Shown here: positions 57,547-64,000 of the stretch, piece after piece | How the letters are laid out: each line of letters starts with the position of its first letter | Numbering within the stretch: the first letter of the stretch is position 1 | From: an uncultured Verrucomicrobiota bacterium | GTDB taxonomy: Bacteria; Verrucomicrobiota; Verrucomicrobiia; Opitutales; Opitutaceae | Direction of reading: 5' to 3' | Assembly: GCA_903906135.1 (NCBI GenBank) | Contig: CAIVJE010000123.1 | Coordinates: 1-64,000, forward strand | Length of the DNA: 64,000 bases | The notes under the pieces: generated by a model | What the model saw: the letters and a program-made list of their open reading frames with translations, nothing else | Told to the model about the DNA's origin: nothing | Database searches by the model: none | Made by a program: the position numbers and the translations under genes

Positions 57547-58599
57547 ATGGCAACGCATCCCGCTATTCTATTTCAACTCGGCGCGAGCCATCATACCGCC
57601 CCCCTCGCGGTGCGCGAAAGATTGGCGATTGATGCCGCGCGCGCTAGTGACTTGGCGACCCGCCTGGGCCAGATCGCTGGGCTTAACGAATTTGCTCTCG
57701 TTAACACATGCAACCGCGTCGAGCTCTATGGCGTCGTCTCCACGTCCGATGCTTTCCCCGCTCTGCACGCGGCCTTGGGCGCCGTGACCGGCTGCACTCC
57801 AGCGGAATTAGATTCTGCTGTTACCTTGCGCCAAAACCATGCGGCCATCGGCCATTTATTCGCAGTCGCCTCAGGCCTCGATTCACAAATCGTGGGGGAA
57901 ACCGAAATTCTCGGCCAAGTTAAGCAGGCCTACGATGCGGCGCTCGCCCAGCATTGGACTGGTCCGGTCCTCAATCGTGTTTTCCAGAAAACATTCCAAG
58001 CCGCTAAACACATCCGAACCAATACCGGCATCGGCGCCGGTCAAATCAGCATTGCAACCGTAGCCGTCGATTTAGCCGGCCGCATCTTTGGCGAACTCGC
58101 CCAGACAAAAATCTTGGTCGTAGGCGCCGGCGACATCGGCCTCAAGACCGTGCAAGCCTTTCAGAGTCGCGGCGCTACCGCGATCACCGTGGCCAGTCGC
58201 ACCCTCGCTAAAGCCGAAGAGGCCGCCGCGCTCGCGGGAGGCTGGGCTTTAAGCTTGGCGGATCTTCCCGTGGCCATCGCCGAGGCCGACATTATCGCGA
58301 GCTCCACCTCCTCCCCTGATTTTATTCTCACGCGGGAGTTAATCGCGGCCGGCATCAAACGGCGCCCCGCGCGGCCGCTCTTCCTGATCGATCTCGCGCT
58401 GCCGCGGGATGTCGATCCCGCGACGGCGGAATTAGCGAATGTTTTTCTCTATAATCTCGATGACCTCGCGGAGATCGCTGAGGAGAATTTAGCTCAACGC
58501 GAGGCCGAGGTCGCCAAATGTCAGGCTATTCTGGCTGACCGTACCGCCGCCCTCTGGCCGCAAGTAGCTCACTCATTGAACGCCCCGCACGCGTCCTAA
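57547..58599 (+). CDS. hemA: Glutamyl-tRNA reductase
   Basis: LGASHHTAPLAVRERLA; LVNTCNRVELYGV; SQIVGETEILGQVKQAY; GAGDIGLKTVQ. Confidence 0.96.
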   Translation: MATHPAILFQLGASHHTAPLAVRERLAIDAARASDLATRLGQIAGLNEFALVNTCNRVELYGVVSTSDAFPALHAALGAVTGCTPAELDSAVTLRQNHAAIGHLFAVASGLDSQIVGETEILGQVKQAYDAALAQHWTGPVLNRVFQKTFQAAKHIRTNTGIGAGQISIATVAVDLAGRIFGELAQTKILVVGAGDIGLKTVQAFQSRGATAITVASRTLAKAEEAAALAGGWALSLADLPVAIAEADIIASSTSSPDFILTRELIAAGIKRRPARPLFLIDLALPRDVDPATAELANVFLYNLDDLAEIAEENLAQREAEVAKCQAILADRTAALWPQVAHSLNAPHAS

Positions 58600-59760
58600 C
58601 GAGCCACTGGCCAGCTGCCCAGCTAACCAAGCCGCGGCTGCTCCGGGTTTTGAGCCCTGTAATATTTGCCGCAAACGCACCGCTTGCGCTTGCGTCCGCT
58701 GCTGCCGCGCGGGCTGCTCTAAACTTGCGCGCAACTCCGCCGCAAGGGCCGCGGGGGTCGCGGCCCCTTGAATAAATTCGGGATACATCGACTCCTTGAG
58801 CAACAGATTCGCGATCCCAATAAACGCCACCTTCACCAGCCAGCGACCCAATAGATAAGTCACTGGGTCGGTTTTATAAGTGATGGCCCCCGGAATCCCC
58901 GCCAAGGCGCAGTGCATCGACATCGTCCCACTGGCCGTCAAGACCGCGGCCGCACCCACCGGTTCAGCTGATTCCCCCGTGCGACGGAATGTGACGTTAG
59001 CTGGTAATTGAGCCGCCTGTAAGCATGTGAGAATTTCCTCACTCGGGTAAAGCACCACGGCTGGTCGGGTGGTGCCCGACTGACGATAAGCCTCCAGCAA
59101 CAACGGGAAAATCCGGGCGACTACTTGTCGACGGCTCCCCGGTAACAATAAAACAGGCCCCATGGGGTCAAAGGCCACCGGAGCCAAATAATCGTCCGCG
59201 ACGAAGGGATGGCCCACAAATTCAACGGGCAACGCGGTGTCAGCATAACACGCCGGCTCGAAAGGAAAAATCGCCGCTAAGCTATCAAGTTGCGCCGCCA
59301 TTTTAAAACGGCGACCGGCCCGGGAGGCCCAGATTTGCGGACTGATATAATAAAGCGTCTTGGTCGGACCACCGGCCTTGGCCGAAAAACCACGAGTAAA
59401 TAAGCCCTGCGCGATACGCAGATTGAGACCGGATGAATCTACAAAACAAACGGCGCGGGGGCGCTGCACCCCAATCCAGCTCACTACCTCAGCAATCAAA
59501 GCACGGTAAAAAGAAAGTTTAGCTAAGACCGCCAGCCCCATGGAGGATGACGCCGTCAGATCGTAGAGGAGTTGAGCTCCGGCCGCCGCGAGTTGAGGAC
59601 CGCCCAAGGCACAAATACGGAGCGTCGGGTGAGTCACCCGCAAAGCCTGCACCAGCCGCGCCGCATGCTCATCTCCGGAATGTTCGCCGGCGACAATCAG
59701 CAGATCCACCGCACCTGGAGTGGGCAGCGGCAAGCGCATCGACGATGGGGAGTTACTCAT
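58573..59760 (-). CDS. lpxB: Lipid-A-disaccharide synthase
   Basis: LLIVAGEHSGDEHAARLVQAL; YYISPQIWASRAGR; PVEFVGHPFVAD; LLPGSRRQVVARIFPLLLEA. Confidence 0.94.
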   Translation of the reverse strand: MSNSPSSMRLPLPTPGAVDLLIVAGEHSGDEHAARLVQALRVTHPTLRICALGGPQLAAAGAQLLYDLTASSSMGLAVLAKLSFYRALIAEVVSWIGVQRPRAVCFVDSSGLNLRIAQGLFTRGFSAKAGGPTKTLYYISPQIWASRAGRRFKMAAQLDSLAAIFPFEPACYADTALPVEFVGHPFVADDYLAPVAFDPMGPVLLLPGSRRQVVARIFPLLLEAYRQSGTTRPAVVLYPSEEILTCLQAAQLPANVTFRRTGESAEPVGAAAVLTASGTMSMHCALAGIPGAITYKTDPVTYLLGRWLVKVAFIGIANLLLKESMYPEFIQGAATPAALAAELRASLEQPARQQRTQAQAVRLRQILQGSKPGAAAAWLAGQLASGSLGRVRGVQ

Positions 59761-60743
59761 TTTTTCGCCGCTCGCCGAATCTGCTCTGTGATGGTGATGG
59801 CAACTTCGAGCGCTGACTTACCGAGGGCGCCACCGACCTTAGGTTGCTTCGCTTCCTGCACGCTTTCGATGAAATGGGCTAACTCAATAGCCAAGGGCTC
59901 ACCTTTCTCGATCGGAATTTCGTGGACCGGAATCGAACTCGCGTCGCCCGCGGGCACGAGCCCGATCTTCATTTTCAAACCATAGGCAATGATATCGCTC
60001 TTTTTCACGAGGTGCCCTTTTTGGTTCATGAAATCTAGCGACAGATAGGCATTATCTTGGAAGACGCGGATCTCCCGGTTTTTCTTCAGGCTCATACGGC
60101 TCGCGCTGAGATTAGCCACGCAGCCATTTTCAAATTCAATACGCGCGTTGGCGATATCTTCAGTTTTTGAGAGCAGCGTAATGCCCACGCTATCGATCTT
60201 GCGAATCGGCGACTTCACCAAGGCTAGCACAATCCCAATATCGTGAATCATCAGATCGAGCACCACGCCGACCTCCGTGCCCCGCGGTTGATAAGGGGCC
60301 AGTCGCTCCGTGGTAATATATTGGGGATGCCCCGTGTGCTTTTCCAAATAACTCATCACCGGATTAAAGTGCTCGATGTGGCCAACCTGGACGAGACAGC
60401 GATGCTCCCGCGCCGCGGCGAGTACCTGCTCCGCTTCGGCCAGATTAGCGCATAAGGGCTTTTCGATGAGCAAATGACAGCCTTGCGCCAGTAACGGCAG
60501 GGCAACCTGCGCATGCTGATCCGTCGGGACGACCACGCTGATGGCATCACACGCCTCTCCTAATTCCGCAATTGTCGCAAAGCGGCGGCAATTATATTTT
60601 GCACAGATCTCCGCCGCGCGGGCGTCGCTCACTTCAAAAATACCGGTCAACTCTACCGCCGGCAAGGTCGCATAGATCCTCGCATGATGCTGGCCGAGCG
60701 AGCCCACGCCCGCGACGCCGCACTTGATCTTCGGTTTAGCCAT
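59757..60743 (-). CDS. Gfo/Idh/MocA family NAD(P)-dependent oxidoreductase
   Basis: KCGVAGVGSLGQHHARIYATLP; LIEKPLCANLAEAEQVL; HIEHFNPV; DLMIHDIGIVLAL. Confidence 0.92.
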   Translation of the reverse strand: MAKPKIKCGVAGVGSLGQHHARIYATLPAVELTGIFEVSDARAAEICAKYNCRRFATIAELGEACDAISVVVPTDQHAQVALPLLAQGCHLLIEKPLCANLAEAEQVLAAAREHRCLVQVGHIEHFNPVMSYLEKHTGHPQYITTERLAPYQPRGTEVGVVLDLMIHDIGIVLALVKSPIRKIDSVGITLLSKTEDIANARIEFENGCVANLSASRMSLKKNREIRVFQDNAYLSLDFMNQKGHLVKKSDIIAYGLKMKIGLVPAGDASSIPVHEIPIEKGEPLAIELAHFIESVQEAKQPKVGGALGKSALEVAITITEQIRRAAKK

Positions 60744-60849
60744 ATACCGATGCTCAATTCGTCTGCCCCATGAGGCAACAGCGATGTTCGGGCCTAGCCC
60801 AGAGCGATCCCTTGAAAATTTAAAATCTATCAATAATGATTAGCCAAGC

Positions 60850-62121
60850 ATGTCCCCACTCCACGCCCTTCTCTTTATTTCGCCGCCACGCTCGCTGCGT
60901 CCCATCGCCCTCTTGGTTGCGCTCAGCAGCATCTTACTCAACGAGGGAAGTTTGCTCGCCTATCAGACAGCCGATGCTCTCGGTGACCTCACCTTTAATC
61001 AGCCCCTCGGGCTAGCCGCCATCCCTGAGCAAAGTGATCGCCTCTTGGTCTTAGAAAAAAATGGCACGGTCCAACTCGTCACCGGCCTCCGCGCAAACCA
61101 GCCACGCAAACAACTTTTCTTCGACCTCACCCACCCCCGCGACGGCAAGTTTGAGAATGGCGGGGAGTGCGGCCTGCTCGGCCTAGCGGTGCACCCGCGC
61201 TTCGCCGAGAATCACCAAATCTACGTCTACTATAGTCTAAAAATTGATGGTAAGCTGCATCAGCGACTGGCCCGATTTAAAACGAGCGCTTCAGACCTTG
61301 GGTCGATCGATGTCGCCAGCGAGCAACCGCTCATCACGCAACTTGATCCAGCGGGTAACCATAACGGCGGCGACGTGCATTTCGGTCCGGACGGTTATCT
61401 TTATTTTTCCTGCGGCGACGGCGGAGCGGGCGGCGACGCTTTTGATCATGGCCGGCACATCGACAAAGGATTTTTTGCGGCGATCTTCCGCATCGATGTC
61501 GATCGTCAGCCGGGCAACCTTCGGCCCAACAACGATCCGGCCGTGCACTTAGATGCCTCCGGTGAAGCTTTTTACGCAGTGCCGGCCGACAATCCTTTCA
61601 TCGGAATACGGGCGCATCGCGGCAAGCCCATCGATCCGCTTAAATTAAGGACCGAAACTTGGGCGACTGGCCTCCGGAACGCTTGGCGCTTCTCCTATGA
61701 TGCGCCCAGTCACACTTGGATGACAGGTGATGTTGGCCAAAATCTGCTCGAAGAGGTCAATATCCTCAAACCCGGCCAAGATTACGGCTGGCCCCTGCGC
61801 GAGGGTAAACAAGCCTTTGGGAAAGCCCAGCCCAGCGCAGGTCTGGCTGAGCCCATCGCAGATTATGACCGCAAATTAGGAGCCTCGGTGACCGGCGGTA
61901 TCATCTACCGCGGACCAGCCTTGCCCGAACTCAGCGGCACCTATATTTTTGCTGACTTCGCCAGCGGGCGCATCTTTGCGCTCGAGCCAAAGTCGGCCGG
62001 TCGCTTCACCGAGATCGCTAAAGAGCCTAACGCGGTGGTTAGCTTCGGCAGCAATCCAGCCGACGGCGAATTGCTTTTTTGCAATCTCATCTCGGGCAAA
62101 GTGCGCCGGCTAACGCGGTAA
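60850..62121 (+). CDS. PQQ-dependent sugar (sorbosone/glucose-type) dehydrogenase family protein
   Basis: ENGGECGLLGLAVHPRFAENHQIYVYYS; NHNGGDVHFGPDGYLYFSCGDGG; WATGLRNAWRFSYD; GQDYGWPLREG. Confidence 0.9.
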   Translation: MSPLHALLFISPPRSLRPIALLVALSSILLNEGSLLAYQTADALGDLTFNQPLGLAAIPEQSDRLLVLEKNGTVQLVTGLRANQPRKQLFFDLTHPRDGKFENGGECGLLGLAVHPRFAENHQIYVYYSLKIDGKLHQRLARFKTSASDLGSIDVASEQPLITQLDPAGNHNGGDVHFGPDGYLYFSCGDGGAGGDAFDHGRHIDKGFFAAIFRIDVDRQPGNLRPNNDPAVHLDASGEAFYAVPADNPFIGIRAHRGKPIDPLKLRTETWATGLRNAWRFSYDAPSHTWMTGDVGQNLLEEVNILKPGQDYGWPLREGKQAFGKAQPSAGLAEPIADYDRKLGASVTGGIIYRGPALPELSGTYIFADFASGRIFALEPKSAGRFTEIAKEPNAVVSFGSNPADGELLFCNLISGKVRRLTR

Positions 62122-62341
62122 AATTTGTGGGGCAAGTCGGCCCCAATTGCGGCCCCCCAAAAAAAGCGGGTAGCCGCAAGCGAAGCCAGACTCGAGCGGG
62201 GCCGTACCCATAATATCGCGATTGCACTCAGCTAATGACTTAGCCTGAGAGAGTAACGTGTTCATTATTACAATCGCCCTCCACGGCGAAAATTTTGCAA
62301 AAATCTAGCAAACGTATCTGCTTCTGCCCAATACTTGTCCC

Positions 62342-64000
62342 ATGCAAAACTCCTCCCCTCGTTGGACCGCCTCCCTGGCCTCCTTGCTAGTAATCACCTT
62401 AACGCTGCCCACTTGCCTGCAAGCTGCCGACCCTGCTTCCGCCATGACCGATAACCCGCTCCTCACCGAAAGCCCGCTGCCCTTCCATTACCCGCAATTT
62501 GATAAAATAAAGAACGAGCACTTCGCTCCCGGCTTTACCCTAGGCATGGCGGCCCACCTAGAAGAAATTGCCCGCATTGCCAATAATCCCGCTGCGCCGA
62601 CTTTCGAAAATACCATCGTGGCTTTGGAGCAAGCCGGGGAGCTGCTCTCGCGCGTCAGCACGATCTTTGGGAGCCTAGCGAGCTGCCACACCAACCCCGA
62701 ACTTCAAAAACTTCAACGGACGCTTTCCCCGCAATTGTCGGCTCACTCAGACGCTATTCGTCTTAATCCCATTCTCTTTGCGCGCATCGAAGCGCTCTAC
62801 ACGACACGGGAAACCCTCGACCTCGATGCTGAGTCCCAACGCGTACTCTGGCGCTACTACAAAGATTTTGTTCGCGCCGGCGCCAAACTGGCTCCGGCCG
62901 ATAAAGAAAAATTAAAAGCCCTCAACAGTCAGCTGGCGACGCTCCAAACCAACTTTACCCAAAACACCTTAAAGGAAGTCGCTGCTTCCGCCGTGTGGAT
63001 CGACACGCGCGAGGAACTGAGGGGATTTTCCGAAGCAGAAATTACGGCGGCGGCTACCGCCGCTAAGGCTGACGGGCACGACGGTAAATATAAAATCCGT
63101 CTCCAAAATACAACCGGACAACCCCCGCTCACGTCGCTCACGAATCACACGACCCGCGCTAAAATCATGGCCGCCTCACTTGCCCGCGGCAGTCGTGGCG
63201 GTGAATTTGATAATCGTGCGATCGTCGCAGCCCTTGCCCAAAAACGCGCCGAGCGGGCCCGCCTCCTCGGCTACCCCACTTATGCGGCCTTTTCGCTCGA
63301 AGAGCAGACCGCTGGGTCAGTCGACGTAGTCAACCAATTGCTCGCCCAACTGGGGCCACCCGCTGTGGCCAACGCGCGCCGCGAAGCGGCCGACATCCAA
63401 GCCATCATTGATCATGAAAAGGGCGGCTTCGCTGTCGGCCCCGCCGATTGGCAATTTTATGCGGAGAAAGTTCGGCAGACGAAATATGATTTCGACGAGA
63501 CCCAACTCAAACCGTACTTCGAGCTAAACCATGTCCTGCTCGACGGCGTTTTCTTTGCCGCCGGCCAGCTTTACGGCCTCACCTTTAAGGAACGTCACGA
63601 TCTGCCGGTCTACGAACCGACGGTCCGCGTCTTTGATGTGTTCGAAACCGATGGCACCCAACTCGCCATCTTCATTGCCGATTTATACGCCCGCTCCAAT
63701 AAGAATGGGGGCGCCTGGATGAATGCCTACGTCTCGCAAAATGGCTTACGCGGCACCCGCCCCGTGATTGCGAACCACCTCAATCTCACCCAGCCCCGCG
63801 CTGGTGAACCGATGCTTTTGACGCACGATGAAGTCCGGACGGCCTTCCATGAATTTGGTCACGCCCTGCACGGCATGTTTTCCCACGTCAAATATCCGCG
63901 CTTTGCTGGCACCAGCGTGCCGCGGGATTTTGTCGAATTTCCCTCCCAAATAAATGAAATGTGGGCCGCTTGGCCATCGATCTTAGCGAATTATGCCAAG
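62342..64000 (+). CDS. M3 family metallopeptidase (oligopeptidase A/Dcp-like), 3' truncated by window edge
   Basis: ATG at 62342, signal peptide MQNSSPRWTASLASLLVITLTLPTCLQAAD; TFENTIVALEQAG; RTAFHEFGHALHGMFS (HEXXH); open through 64000; absent from ORF track. Confidence 0.93.
   Translation, partial: MQNSSPRWTASLASLLVITLTLPTCLQAADPASAMTDNPLLTESPLPFHYPQFDKIKNEHFAPGFTLGMAAHLEEIARIANNPAAPTFENTIVALEQAGELLSRVSTIFGSLASCHTNPELQKLQRTLSPQLSAHSDAIRLNPILFARIEALYTTRETLDLDAESQRVLWRYYKDFVRAGAKLAPADKEKLKALNSQLATLQTNFTQNTLKEVAASAVWIDTREELRGFSEAEITAAATAAKADGHDGKYKIRLQNTTGQPPLTSLTNHTTRAKIMAASLARGSRGGEFDNRAIVAALAQKRAERARLLGYPTYAAFSLEEQTAGSVDVVNQLLAQLGPPAVANARREAADIQAIIDHEKGGFAVGPADWQFYAEKVRQTKYDFDETQLKPYFELNHVLLDGVFFAAGQLYGLTFKERHDLPVYEPTVRVFDVFETDGTQLAIFIADLYARSNKNGGAWMNAYVSQNGLRGTRPVIANHLNLTQPRAGEPMLLTHDEVRTAFHEFGHALHGMFSHVKYPRFAGTSVPRDFVEFPSQINEMWAAWPSILANYAK

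Overview
The window is a GC-rich, gene-dense bacterial chromosome segment, probably Verrucomicrobiota (Opitutales-like; inferred from gene content, not proven). It looks like core genome. I saw no rRNA, tRNA, CRISPR array, transposase, integrase or prophage genes. About 55 protein-coding genes can be supported. Two of them run off the window edges and are missing from the ORF track: a GH13 pullulanase-like gene (1..2354, -) and an M3 metallopeptidase (62342..64000, +). Main blocks are: (i) a respiratory cluster at about 21.1-31.8 kb (His-rich protein, CusF-SCO fusion, ctaA, ctaB, DUF420, azurin/auracyanin-like cupredoxin, coxB with cytochrome c domain, coxA, coxC, subunit IV, ctaG); (ii) a sulfur block at about 31.9-36.2 kb (Rrf2 regulator, ssuABC-like ABC transporter, cysK) with repeat elements in its spacers; (iii) a sugar/acid oxidation block at about 39.6-43.3 kb; (iv) tandem rnhC-rnhB with an orphan histidine kinase; (v) rpsU and dnaE divergent across a strong inverted repeat; (vi) ccsA/hemX-hemA convergent on lpxB and a Gfo/Idh/MocA gene. 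The best candidate for an undescribed system is the gene pair at 7764..10883 (-). It resembles a divergent MotA/TolQ/ExbB-type polytopic protein followed by a MotB/ExbD-type subunit with an Asp in its only TM helix, a long coiled coil and a possible degenerate protease-like domain. All calls come from reading the sequence and translations; no searches were run.
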